Translations under genes and position numbers: made by a program
Shown: piece by piece, positions 49,426-58,243 of the stretch
How positions within the stretch are numbered: position 1 is the first letter of the stretch
How the letters are laid out: each line of letters starts with the position of its first letter
Source: Deltaproteobacteria bacterium
GTDB lineage: Bacteria; Desulfobacterota; Desulfobacteria; Desulfobacterales; QNYZ01
Direction: 5' to 3'
Assembly (NCBI GenBank): GCA_003973265.1
Contig: QNYZ01000039.1
Span: forward strand, 1 to 64,000
Length of the DNA stretch: 64,000 nucleotides
Notes under the pieces: model-generated
What the model was told of the DNA's origin: nothing
Database searches by the model: none
Seen by the model: only the letters and a program-made list of their open reading frames with translations

Positions 49426-50440
49426 ACCGATATCCCCTGCCATATCAGCCGCCCGATCACCCGGTTTGCGTATCCGGCCCGCCCGGATTGCCCTGGGTGT
49501 CATGGTGATCTTTCTGCTTTTCCCCCTGACAAAAAACGACTACTGGGTGGTCAATCTGACCCAGTTGATGGTCTACGGCATCTTTGCCATGAGCCTGTCG
49601 CTGGTCTGGGGATACGGAGGGATTCTCTGCTTCGGACACGCCGTCTATTTCGGGATGGGCGCCTATATCTACACGCTCATCGTCAAGGGAATGCTACCCG
49701 GCTTCACGGGAATTTTGGGCACCGGCATCATGGCGTTAATTACGGCCATCTCCGGCGTCGCCCTGTTTGCCGCCGTGATCGGATATTTTTTATTCTACGG
49801 CCGGCTGTCGGGACCCTATCTGGGAATCGTTACCCTGGCCATGGCCGTGATCGCAGAACGGATTGCCGTGGACTGGTACTATATCGGTGGATACAACGGC
49901 CTCTTCAGCATTCCGCCCTTTTCCATCGGCGGCTATCAATTCATAGATCCGCTGGCGTTGTTCTACCTGGTCCTTTCAGCCGCGATTGCCGTTTACCTGC
50001 TGCTGACGCACGTGGTCAAATCACCCTTTGGTATCATCTTACGGGCCATCCGCGACAACGAACCCCGGGCCGAATCGTTCGGATACAACAGCGCCCGGCA
50101 TAAAATCATCACCTTTGTCATTGGTGCGGCCGTGGCGGCCCTTTCGGGCGTGCTCTTTGCCGTAGTCACCGAATTTGTTTCCCCCACCCTCATCGGATTC
50201 AGCCTCTCCACCGAGGTGCTGATCTGGGTGGCGCTGGGAGGAAAGGAAGTGATCCTGGCCGCGTTTTTAGGGGCGCTTGCGGTAAGGGCGCTGGAAGCCT
50301 GGCTGTCCGAGCTGATGGCGTATTACTGGTTATTATTTCTGGGTATCTTTTTTGTGATAGCGGTTATTTATTTTCCCAGGGGGATATTTGGGAGCTGGCT
50401 GGCCGACCGGTATGAGCATCGGATAAAAGGGAGATCTTAA
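49418..50440 (+). CDS. Liv-type ABC permease (LivM-like)
   Basis: GYGGILCFGHAVYFGMGAYIY; PFGIILRAIRDNEPRAESFGYN; overlaps the LivH stop by 8 bp. Confidence 0.92.
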   Translation: MNKPISPAISAARSPGLRIRPARIALGVMVIFLLFPLTKNDYWVVNLTQLMVYGIFAMSLSLVWGYGGILCFGHAVYFGMGAYIYTLIVKGMLPGFTGILGTGIMALITAISGVALFAAVIGYFLFYGRLSGPYLGIVTLAMAVIAERIAVDWYYIGGYNGLFSIPPFSIGGYQFIDPLALFYLVLSAAIAVYLLLTHVVKSPFGIILRAIRDNEPRAESFGYNSARHKIITFVIGAAVAALSGVLFAVVTEFVSPTLIGFSLSTEVLIWVALGGKEVILAAFLGALAVRALEAWLSELMAYYWLLFLGIFFVIAVIYFPRGIFGSWLADRYEHRIKGRS

Positions 50441-51148
50441 ATGAAAGTCGAATCTCTGGTTGATATTGCCCGACGCCATATTGAGCTCTGGATCATCAAG
50501 GGAGAATACCACCCCGGCCAGAAACTCACCGAAGAAGAAATCTCTTCCCGGCTGGATATCAGCCGGATGCCGATCCGGGAAGCGTTCAAGGCCCTCGAAA
50601 TCGAAGGGCTGGTGATCCGCAAACCGCGCCGCGGGGTCTTTGTAACGGCCATGACGGAAAAGGATGTCTGGGAAGTCTATACCTTAAAAGCCAGCCTCTA
50701 CGAGCTGGCAACCGACCAGGCCATCGAGCTGATAACCGAAAAAGAACTTGACGCGCTGAAGAAAAAGGTCAGGTGTATGACCGACTGCTTTGAGAAAAAA
50801 CCGGTGGATCTTTTGCGTTACCAGGACTACCACTGGCGCTTTCACGAACAGATCATGACCATTTCAACCAACACCCGCTTAAAAAAAATATCGGCCAGCC
50901 TTCACAATCAGGTGGCGCGGTTCAGTTATCTGTCCCTGCAGGATAAAGCCCACCTGAACTCATCGGTCCAGTACCACCAGGATATTTTTGATGCGATTAA
51001 AGCCAAAGAAGCCCCCCGGGCATGCCGGTTAATGAAAGAACATGTATTGATGGCATTGGACGTATTGTGCGACCGCTTCGAATTTGATGATCCGAACTCA
51101 GACAATGCTGCAGACAAGATGATCCCGGGGGTACACGCCACCGGATAG
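50441..51148 (+). CDS. GntR-family (FCD-type) regulator
   Basis: wHTH YHPGQKLTEEEISSRLDISRMPIREAFKALEIEGLVIRKPRRGVFV; FCD-like C-terminus. Confidence 0.9.
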   Translation: MKVESLVDIARRHIELWIIKGEYHPGQKLTEEEISSRLDISRMPIREAFKALEIEGLVIRKPRRGVFVTAMTEKDVWEVYTLKASLYELATDQAIELITEKELDALKKKVRCMTDCFEKKPVDLLRYQDYHWRFHEQIMTISTNTRLKKISASLHNQVARFSYLSLQDKAHLNSSVQYHQDIFDAIKAKEAPRACRLMKEHVLMALDVLCDRFEFDDPNSDNAADKMIPGVHATG

Positions 51149-51173
51149 ATTTAAAACAAAAGGAGAACCATGC

Positions 51174-52658
51174 ATGGCGATTTTGAATGAGGTGAAAAAA
51201 AACTACGGAAAATTGAAAAACTACATCAACGGGCAATGGGTATCCTCCACATCCAGCCAGGTATACGATGACATTAACCCGGCCACGGGGGAGGTCATCG
51301 CCACGATACCGTCGGCCACGGATGGGGAGATCGAATCGGCCATTTCGGCGGCGCAAAACGCCCTGGCCGTCTGGCGGGGCGTTCCCCTGCGCGACAAGGC
51401 CCGGTACCTGTTTGACCTGAGGGGAAAATTCGAGGAACACGCTGACCGCCTGATGCGGATACTCATCCAGGACCACGGCCGCACCATCGGCGAGGCCACG
51501 GGGACCATCCGGCGATGCATCGAAAATATCGAATCGGCCTGCTCGGCCCTGCTGCTTCTCACCAAGGGAGAATACGTGACCGATCTGGCCAGGGGGCTTG
51601 ACCAGGCCCTGATCTGGGAGCCCCGTGGCGTGTTTCTGATCGTAACGCCCAACAATATTCCCATGCACGCCTGGTCGTCGTTTGTTCCCTATGCCATTGC
51701 CAGCGGATGTCCGGTGGTGGTCAGCCCCAGCAAGGTTGATCCGGTCTGCATGGATGCCGTTTTCAAGGTTACCGAAGAAGTGGCCGGATTCCCCAAGGGG
51801 CTGGTTAACCTGGTCCACGGCGGCGGCGACGTTAATCAGAAGATCCTTTCGCATCCGGCGGTCAAGGGCGTTGGGTTTATCGGCTCCACGTCCGTCGGCC
51901 GGATGCTCTTTGACCAGGCCGGAAAACTGGGCAAGGAAGCCTCTATTAACGGCAATGGTAAAAACCATGTCGTCATCATGCCCGACTGCGATGCCGATAC
52001 GGTGGTCGACGGCCTCAAACGGGGATGCTACGGCATGGCCGGCCAGCGGTGCCTGGGATCGGATAATCTCCTCTTTGTGGGCGACGCCTATGATGCGGTC
52101 AAAGACAAGCTCATCGAAGCATCCGGTCAAATGAAACTTGGATATGGACTTGACGAATCCACCCAGCTCGGCCCCCTGGTATCGGCCAAAGGGCGGGACA
52201 AGGTACTCCGGTTTATCGAAACGGGAATTTCCGAGGGTGCCCGGGTTGTTCTCGACGGCCGCAACCCAGATGTGCCTGGCGGCGAAAAGGGATTTTTCCT
52301 CGCGCCGACCATTCTGGACGAGGTCGATATCGACATGCAGATTGCCCGTGAGGAGGCCTTCGGCCCGGTGGTCAACCTGATCCGTGCCAGAGACCTTGAC
52401 CAGGCCCTGGACTGGATCAATAATAAGGATGACTATGGCCATTCCGGATGCATTTTTACCCGGAGCGGCGCCGTGGCCCGAAAATTCACCCAGGAGGCCG
52501 ATGTGGGCAATATCGGTATCAATGTGCCGGTTCCCCAGCCCTACGCCTTTTTCCCGTTGGGATCGAAGAATGCCTCCGCCCAGGGCGTAGCCAAATCGCG
52601 GATTGACTCGATGCGGCTGTTTCTCGACCAGAAAACCATTACCGCCCGGTGGGCCTGA
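51174..52658 (+). CDS. Aldehyde dehydrogenase, MmsA-like (CoA-acylating type suspected)
   Basis: NGQWVSSTSSQVYDDINPATGEVIATIP; NGNGKNHVVIMPDCDAD; AGQRC active-site motif; EEAFGPVVNLIRA. Confidence 0.85.
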   Translation: MAILNEVKKNYGKLKNYINGQWVSSTSSQVYDDINPATGEVIATIPSATDGEIESAISAAQNALAVWRGVPLRDKARYLFDLRGKFEEHADRLMRILIQDHGRTIGEATGTIRRCIENIESACSALLLLTKGEYVTDLARGLDQALIWEPRGVFLIVTPNNIPMHAWSSFVPYAIASGCPVVVSPSKVDPVCMDAVFKVTEEVAGFPKGLVNLVHGGGDVNQKILSHPAVKGVGFIGSTSVGRMLFDQAGKLGKEASINGNGKNHVVIMPDCDADTVVDGLKRGCYGMAGQRCLGSDNLLFVGDAYDAVKDKLIEASGQMKLGYGLDESTQLGPLVSAKGRDKVLRFIETGISEGARVVLDGRNPDVPGGEKGFFLAPTILDEVDIDMQIAREEAFGPVVNLIRARDLDQALDWINNKDDYGHSGCIFTRSGAVARKFTQEADVGNIGINVPVPQPYAFFPLGSKNASAQGVAKSRIDSMRLFLDQKTITARWA

Positions 52659-52708
52659 TCCCGCCCCGGTAATTTTTTGTCCCATATCTATCATAAAAGG
52701 AGAAAAAG

Positions 52709-53299
52709 ATGAGCGATACTCCTCAAATTCGAAAAATTTATTCGTTTGTTGAAGAGACCCATGCCGATGGGAAAGCACCCCTGACAGCGCCGACCCGCAA
52801 GGCAGCAGTGGCAGTGGTGTTTAAAAACCCGTTTGCCGGTATCTACCAGGAAGATCTCAGCCTGCTCTACAACTGGAGCGAAACCCTGGGAACGATGCTG
52901 ACCCAAAAGGCCGTGGCCGCCCTGGGCATTGCACCCGAAGCGGTTCACAGCTACGGCAAAGGGGCCATCGTCGGGGCCGACGGCGAGCTGGAACATTGCG
53001 CCGCCATGATGCACCCGGCCCTGGGTAAACCGATGCGCGACAATGTGGGCGGGGGCAAGGCCCTGATCCCTTCGGCCAAAAAACGGGGATATCCGGGTGT
53101 TTCCATCGATGTACCGGTTCACTTTAAAGATGCCGCCTTTGTCCGGTCTCATTTTGACGCCATGGAGGTCCGGCTGCCCGATGCACCCATGGATGACGAG
53201 CTGGTATTGATCGTGGTGGTGACCGATGCCGGCCGGCCGGCCGCCCGGGTCGGCGGTCTTAAAAAAGAAGACGCCAAGTGCGAAGACGGGTTGCGATAA
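52709..53299 (+). CDS. Amino acid synthesis (AA_synth) family protein
   Basis: IRKIYSFVEETHADGK...AAVAVVFKNPFAGIYQEDLSLLYNWSETLG...GGGKALIPSAKKRGYPGVSIDVPVHFKDA. Confidence 0.75.
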   Translation: MSDTPQIRKIYSFVEETHADGKAPLTAPTRKAAVAVVFKNPFAGIYQEDLSLLYNWSETLGTMLTQKAVAALGIAPEAVHSYGKGAIVGADGELEHCAAMMHPALGKPMRDNVGGGKALIPSAKKRGYPGVSIDVPVHFKDAAFVRSHFDAMEVRLPDAPMDDELVLIVVVTDAGRPAARVGGLKKEDAKCEDGLR

Positions 53300-53300
53300 A

Positions 53301-53771
53301 ATGAGAATCCACTTCAACCTGAACGGCAAAGCCATTGCCGTTGATGCGCCGGTGGGGACCTCAGCCCTTTCGCTGCTCCGTGATTATCTGGGACTCAAAG
53401 GCACCAAGGAAGGGTGCGGCATCGGCGAGTGCGGGGCCTGTGCCATCGAGGTCGACGGCAAGGCGGTCAACGCCTGCCTGATGTTCGCCGCCCAGCTCGA
53501 CGGCCGCACCGTCCTCACGGTGGAAGGCCTGGAAACGCCGTCCGGGCTGCACCCGATCCAGGAAGCCTTTCGGGACCATCATGCCGTCCAGTGCGGCTAT
53601 TGTACCCCCGGCCTTTTAATGAGTACCCATGCCCTGCTTGCGGAAAAGCCGCACCCCGATCATGATGATATCAATACCGCGATTTCCGGCCATCTTTGCC
53701 GGTGTACCGGATATAAAAATATTGTATCGGCGATTGAGGCGGCGGGGAAAAATCCAGGCGGGAAAAACTAA
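53301..53771 (+). CDS. 2x[2Fe-2S] subunit of a xanthine-dehydrogenase-family hydroxylase (nicotinate dehydrogenase NdhS-like)
   Basis: GCGIGECGACAIEVDGKAVNAC; QCGYCTPGLLMS; HLCRCTGYKNIV. Confidence 0.92.
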   Translation: MRIHFNLNGKAIAVDAPVGTSALSLLRDYLGLKGTKEGCGIGECGACAIEVDGKAVNACLMFAAQLDGRTVLTVEGLETPSGLHPIQEAFRDHHAVQCGYCTPGLLMSTHALLAEKPHPDHDDINTAISGHLCRCTGYKNIVSAIEAAGKNPGGKN

Positions 53772-53858
53772 TCACCGTGCATCGGGGGACGGAGCAGATC
53801 AAGGCCTCCCGGCTGTTTGATTTTGAACGTGAATACAAATCCGGAGTCAACTGAATCC

Positions 53859-54740
53859 ATGTCAGACATTGAATACTATCGACCGCACGATCTGGATGAA
53901 GCGGTGACGTTTCTTGCCCGAAACGGGGCCACCACACGGATACTGGCCGGCGGTACCGACCTGATGATCGACAGGCGGGCCGGGACCCTGAATACCGATT
54001 GCCTGTGCGACGTCAGCCGTCTGGTCGAACTGAAACGAATCGAAATCATCGACGACCGGCTCGAAATCGGGGCCGGGGTCACGATGAATGAGATCGTCCA
54101 TTCTGAGACCATCGCCCGGTTTGCACCGGCCCTGAAAATTGCCGCTTCGCAATTTGCCGGAAACCAGATCCGCAATGTGGCCACCCTCGGCGGCAATGTC
54201 GCCCATTGTTCGCCGTGCGGGGATACCGTGCCGCCGCTCCTGATCCACGACGCCACCGCCATGGTCCGCAGCCGGTCGGACGAGCGGGCCGTGTCCCTGG
54301 CCGACATGGCCGGCGGACCGTATCATTGCACGCTGGGTCCTTCCGAGCTCATCACCCGTTTTGTACTCAAACCGATGACGGCGGAGATGACACTGACCGA
54401 TTTTCAAAAAATCGGACGGCGGCGGGCCCTGGCCATCTCCCGTCTTTCCATGGCGGTGATGGCGCGGCAGGAAAAAGACAGATCGATCGCCTTTATCCGG
54501 TTCGCCCTGGGTGCCTGTACACCCACACCCCACCACTTTGAAGCAGTCGAATCGACACTGTTGGGGAAAATCCCGACAGAAACACTGCTCTGGGATGTGG
54601 GCGGAAAACTAGCCCGCCAGATGCGGGTGATTACCGGCCGGCGCCCATCGGCGGTGTACAAGGAACCGGCCATTGCCGGGCTGTTTGTGCGGATACTCTA
54701 TCCACTGGTGGCATCCTCGGGAAAACCGGTTGCACCATGA
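53859..54740 (+). CDS. FAD subunit of a xanthine-dehydrogenase-family hydroxylase (NdhF-like)
   Basis: YYRPHDLDEAVTFLARNGATTRILAGGTDLMID; RNVATLGGNVAHCSPCGDTVPPLL. Confidence 0.92.
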   Translation: MSDIEYYRPHDLDEAVTFLARNGATTRILAGGTDLMIDRRAGTLNTDCLCDVSRLVELKRIEIIDDRLEIGAGVTMNEIVHSETIARFAPALKIAASQFAGNQIRNVATLGGNVAHCSPCGDTVPPLLIHDATAMVRSRSDERAVSLADMAGGPYHCTLGPSELITRFVLKPMTAEMTLTDFQKIGRRRALAISRLSMAVMARQEKDRSIAFIRFALGACTPTPHHFEAVESTLLGKIPTETLLWDVGGKLARQMRVITGRRPSAVYKEPAIAGLFVRILYPLVASSGKPVAP

Positions 54741-54796
54741 ACCGGATCACCCAGCCGCCGCTGCAAAAGCTGATTTGATTAACGGGATAAAAACAG

Positions 54797-57076
54797 ATGA
54801 CGAACCACTATAAACAGGTTGGCCACAGCATACCGAAAATCGGGATTACCGAACGCTTAACCGGTGCGCCCGTTTTCAGCGCTGATATCAACCTCAGGAA
54901 TCCGCTGATCCTGCGCGTGTTACGAAGCCGCAGGCACCATGCCCGAATCCGTTCTATCGACACAACGGCTGCTCGGACCATTGACGGCGTGGTCGCGATT
55001 TTTACGGCGAAAGACATCCCCGGGAAAAATGCCCACGGAATTATCAATAAAGACCAGCCGCTCCTGATGGGAGATAAGGTCCGCAGTCTGTCCGATCCTG
55101 TGGCACTGGTGGCAGCGAAAACCGATACCGCTGCCCGAAAGGCCCTGGACCGGATCAAGGTCGACTACGACGACCTGCCTGCCGTCTTTACCCCTGAAGA
55201 CGCCATGGCACCGGATGCACCTGCCATTCACGACAAGGGGAATATCCTCTTTACCCGCAAAATCAAGCGGGGCGATCCGGAAACCGCCTTTAAAGCATGC
55301 GCGGTGGTGGTTGAGAAAACCTACCGGACCACCCGTATCGAACACGCTTTTCTCGAACCCGACGCCGGCGCCGGGTATGTGGATGACGACGGCACCCTGG
55401 TGATTTTTGCTTCCACCCAGAATCCCCACTACGACCACCAGGCGGTCGTCAGCATTCTGGGCCTTGAAAAAGACCGGGTCCGGATTATCCAGACTGCCAC
55501 GGGTGGCGGCTTCGGCTCCAAGCTCGATCTCAATGTCCAGGGATTTATCGGCCTGGCCCTGTATCACCTCAAACAACCGGTCCGCATGATCTACTCCCGG
55601 GAAGAATCCTTCCTCGCCACGGCCAAACGCCATCCGTTAACCATGACGTTGAAAACCGGTGCCGATAAGCAGGGCAGGCTGATCGCGACCCGGGCCACTA
55701 TTATCTGCGATACCGGTGCCTACGCATCCTACGGTATTCCCGTGGCCAGCCGGTCGGCCGTTCATGCCACCGGCCCGTATGAAATCGAGCATGTCGATAT
55801 TGAAAGCCATTGCGTATATACCAACAACCCGTTTTCGGGTGCCATGCGGGGATTTGGCACGCCCCAGATGGCCATTGCCCACGAAAGCCAGATGGATCTG
55901 ATCGCCGCCCAGCTCGATATCGACCCGCTGGAAATCCGGAAAATCAATGCCCTGAGCGTCGGTTCGGTTACGTCTACCGGTCAAAAGCTGACTGCCAGCG
56001 TCGGCATTGGCGAGTGCCTCGACCGCTTGGGCCCTTACTACGAACAGGCCCGCAACGAGTGGCTGAAAGAAGGCGATATCCCCTACCGCAAAAAAGGGAT
56101 CGGGATCGGTGGAATGTGGTACGGCATCGGCAATACCGGCACCAAAAACCCGTCTACCGCAAAGATCAAACTGACTCCGGACGGTCGGCTCACCCTTTAT
56201 ACCGGTGCCGCCGATATCGGTCAGGGGTCGAGTACGGTGCTGGCCCAGATTGCGGCCGAGGTGCTGGGCATTACCGCAGAATCGCTGCATCTGGTCGTGG
56301 CCGATACGCAGCGGACGACCAGTGCCGGGGCCACTTCGGCCAGCCGGCAAACCTATATTTCGGGCAATGCCGTTCACATCGCGGCGACGGCATGTGCATC
56401 CGCACTGATTGCAGAAGCCGCTGCGCTTCTCGATCTGCCCGCGTCCGCGCTTGTGCTGTCGGATGGCAACGTTATTGAAGCGGCCGGTTCAACCCGCCGG
56501 GTTGATTTCGCCCGGTTGGCCAGCAGGCTACTGGAAAAGAAAAAGCCATTGGAATGGCACGGCGTATTCGACCCGGACACCACTGCGCTGGATCCTGAAA
56601 CCGGCCAGGGAGTGCCTTATGCGACCTACGCCTATGCCGCCCAGCTCGTTCTGCTGTCCGTCGATACCCTCACCGGCGAGGTCTTCGTCGAGAAGGTCTT
56701 TGCCGCCCACGACGTGGGTAAGGCCATTCACCCGGAAAACGTCATCGGCCAGATCTGCGGGGGGGTGGTGATGGGGCTTGGATTTGCACTGATGGAAGAA
56801 TATACGCCCGAAGAGACAGACTCGCTCAAGGATTACCATGTCCCCACCTGCGCCGATCTGCCGGATATCGTCCCTATTATCGTGGAGGCCCCGGAACCGA
56901 CCGGACCTTTCGGCGCCAAGGGCGTGGGGGAACCGGCCCTGATCCCCACGGCACCCGCCGTGATCAACGCGCTGGCCCATGCCCTGGGAAAACGCATCTA
57001 TCAACTACCGGCCAGCCTGGAAAAAGTTCTGGCCGTCAGCATTGAAACCGGACATTACGGTCCAAAGGAGGCATGA
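54797..57076 (+). CDS. Molybdopterin subunit of a xanthine-dehydrogenase-family hydroxylase (NdhL+NdhM equivalent in one chain)
   Basis: TGGGFGSKLDLNVQG; RGFGTPQMAIAHESQMDLIA; GAADIGQGSSTVLAQIAAE; FGAKGVGEPALIPTAPAVINA (catalytic Glu). Confidence 0.92.
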   Translation: MTNHYKQVGHSIPKIGITERLTGAPVFSADINLRNPLILRVLRSRRHHARIRSIDTTAARTIDGVVAIFTAKDIPGKNAHGIINKDQPLLMGDKVRSLSDPVALVAAKTDTAARKALDRIKVDYDDLPAVFTPEDAMAPDAPAIHDKGNILFTRKIKRGDPETAFKACAVVVEKTYRTTRIEHAFLEPDAGAGYVDDDGTLVIFASTQNPHYDHQAVVSILGLEKDRVRIIQTATGGGFGSKLDLNVQGFIGLALYHLKQPVRMIYSREESFLATAKRHPLTMTLKTGADKQGRLIATRATIICDTGAYASYGIPVASRSAVHATGPYEIEHVDIESHCVYTNNPFSGAMRGFGTPQMAIAHESQMDLIAAQLDIDPLEIRKINALSVGSVTSTGQKLTASVGIGECLDRLGPYYEQARNEWLKEGDIPYRKKGIGIGGMWYGIGNTGTKNPSTAKIKLTPDGRLTLYTGAADIGQGSSTVLAQIAAEVLGITAESLHLVVADTQRTTSAGATSASRQTYISGNAVHIAATACASALIAEAAALLDLPASALVLSDGNVIEAAGSTRRVDFARLASRLLEKKKPLEWHGVFDPDTTALDPETGQGVPYATYAYAAQLVLLSVDTLTGEVFVEKVFAAHDVGKAIHPENVIGQICGGVVMGLGFALMEEYTPEETDSLKDYHVPTCADLPDIVPIIVEAPEPTGPFGAKGVGEPALIPTAPAVINALAHALGKRIYQLPASLEKVLAVSIETGHYGPKEA

Positions 57077-57077
57077 G

Positions 57078-58241
57078 ATGACAACTGTTTTATTAAAAAA
57101 TATCGGTACCCTGATCAGTGGCGACATCACCGGTCCGGTGATACCTGCCGATGCAGTCCTGATTGAAAATGGCGTCATCAAACAGGTAGGGATGGCTGAT
57201 GACCTGGCCGGGACACCCGTGGACACCACCATCGATTGCGCCGGCAGCACGGTGACGCCCGGCTTGTTTGACTCCCACTGCCATGTGGTGCTGGGTGATT
57301 ATACCCCCCGCCAGCAACAGGTCGGCTTTCTCGAAAGTGAAGTCCACGGCGGCATCACGACCTTTATCTCCGCCGGTGAAGTCCACCTGGCCGGTCGCCC
57401 CAAAGATCCGGCGGGCACCAAGGCCCTGGCCATTCTGGCGGCCAAATCCTTTAACGCCTTTCGTCCCGGTGGCGCCAAGGTCGTCGGTGGTGCGGTCATT
57501 CTCGAAAAAGGGCTGACCCGGGCCGACTTTGAGGAAATGGCGCATGAAGGGGTTCGCACGGTGGGTGAAATCGGTCTCGGTTCGGTCAAGGAACCCGAAG
57601 ATGCCGCGCCCATGGTTAAGTGGGCCAAGGCATGCGGCATGACGGTGATGATGCACACCGGTGGCACATCGATTCCGGGCAGCAGCACGGTAACGGCCGA
57701 CATGGTGATCCAAACCGACCCGGACATTGTCTCGCATATCAACGGCGGCCCCACGGCCATTGCCGTGGATGAAGTCAGGCGTTTGATCACCGATACGGAT
57801 TACGCCATAGAAATCGTTCATTGCGGCAATCCCAAGGTCACTATCGATGCCGCCGAGCTCTGCGTCGAACACGATGCGATCGATCGGATCATCATCGGTA
57901 ACGACGCACCGTCGGGTACCGGTGTCGTCCCCCTGGGAATCCTGAGGGTAGTCGCACATCTGGCCAGCTGTTCGGCCATTACCGGCGCCCAGGCCCTTTG
58001 CATGGCCAGCGGCAATACCGCCCGGGTGCACAGGCTGCCCCGGGGAATTATTGCAGCGGGAAAAGAAGCCGACCTGGTTATCATGGACAGTCCCATGGGA
58101 TCGGTAGGCGATGATGCCCTGTCCGCCATCGAAGCCGGGGATGTACCGGCCGTTTCCATGGTTTTGGTTGATGGTGCCGTGGTCGTGGCCAAAAGCCGCA
58201 ACACGCCCCCGCCGGTTCGAAAACCACAGGTAAACAGATAG
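57078..58241 (+). CDS. ena: Enamidase-like amidohydrolase (nicotinate pathway)
   Basis: STVTPGLFDSHCHVVLGDYTPRQ; GGAVILEKGLT; VGEIGLG; MHTGGTSIPGSSTVTADMVI; SHINGGPTAI; GNDAPSGTGVVPLGILR. Closely resembles the Eubacterium barkeri enamidase sequence as I recall it. Confidence 0.85.
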   Translation: MTTVLLKNIGTLISGDITGPVIPADAVLIENGVIKQVGMADDLAGTPVDTTIDCAGSTVTPGLFDSHCHVVLGDYTPRQQQVGFLESEVHGGITTFISAGEVHLAGRPKDPAGTKALAILAAKSFNAFRPGGAKVVGGAVILEKGLTRADFEEMAHEGVRTVGEIGLGSVKEPEDAAPMVKWAKACGMTVMMHTGGTSIPGSSTVTADMVIQTDPDIVSHINGGPTAIAVDEVRRLITDTDYAIEIVHCGNPKVTIDAAELCVEHDAIDRIIIGNDAPSGTGVVPLGILRVVAHLASCSAITGAQALCMASGNTARVHRLPRGIIAAGKEADLVIMDSPMGSVGDDALSAIEAGDVPAVSMVLVDGAVVVAKSRNTPPPVRKPQVNR

Positions 58242-58243
58242 AG

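Noticed and set aside
50997-52778. 593-aa minus-strand ORF opposite the ALDH
   Set aside because: Shadow of a high-GC coding region; the plus-strand frame encodes a complete ALDH with motifs, the antisense has none.
53862-54536. Antisense ORFs opposite the MoCo hydroxylase subunits (also 54920..55633, 55637..56377)
   Set aside because: Third-codon-position bias of the true plus-strand genes explains them; no domain signatures.
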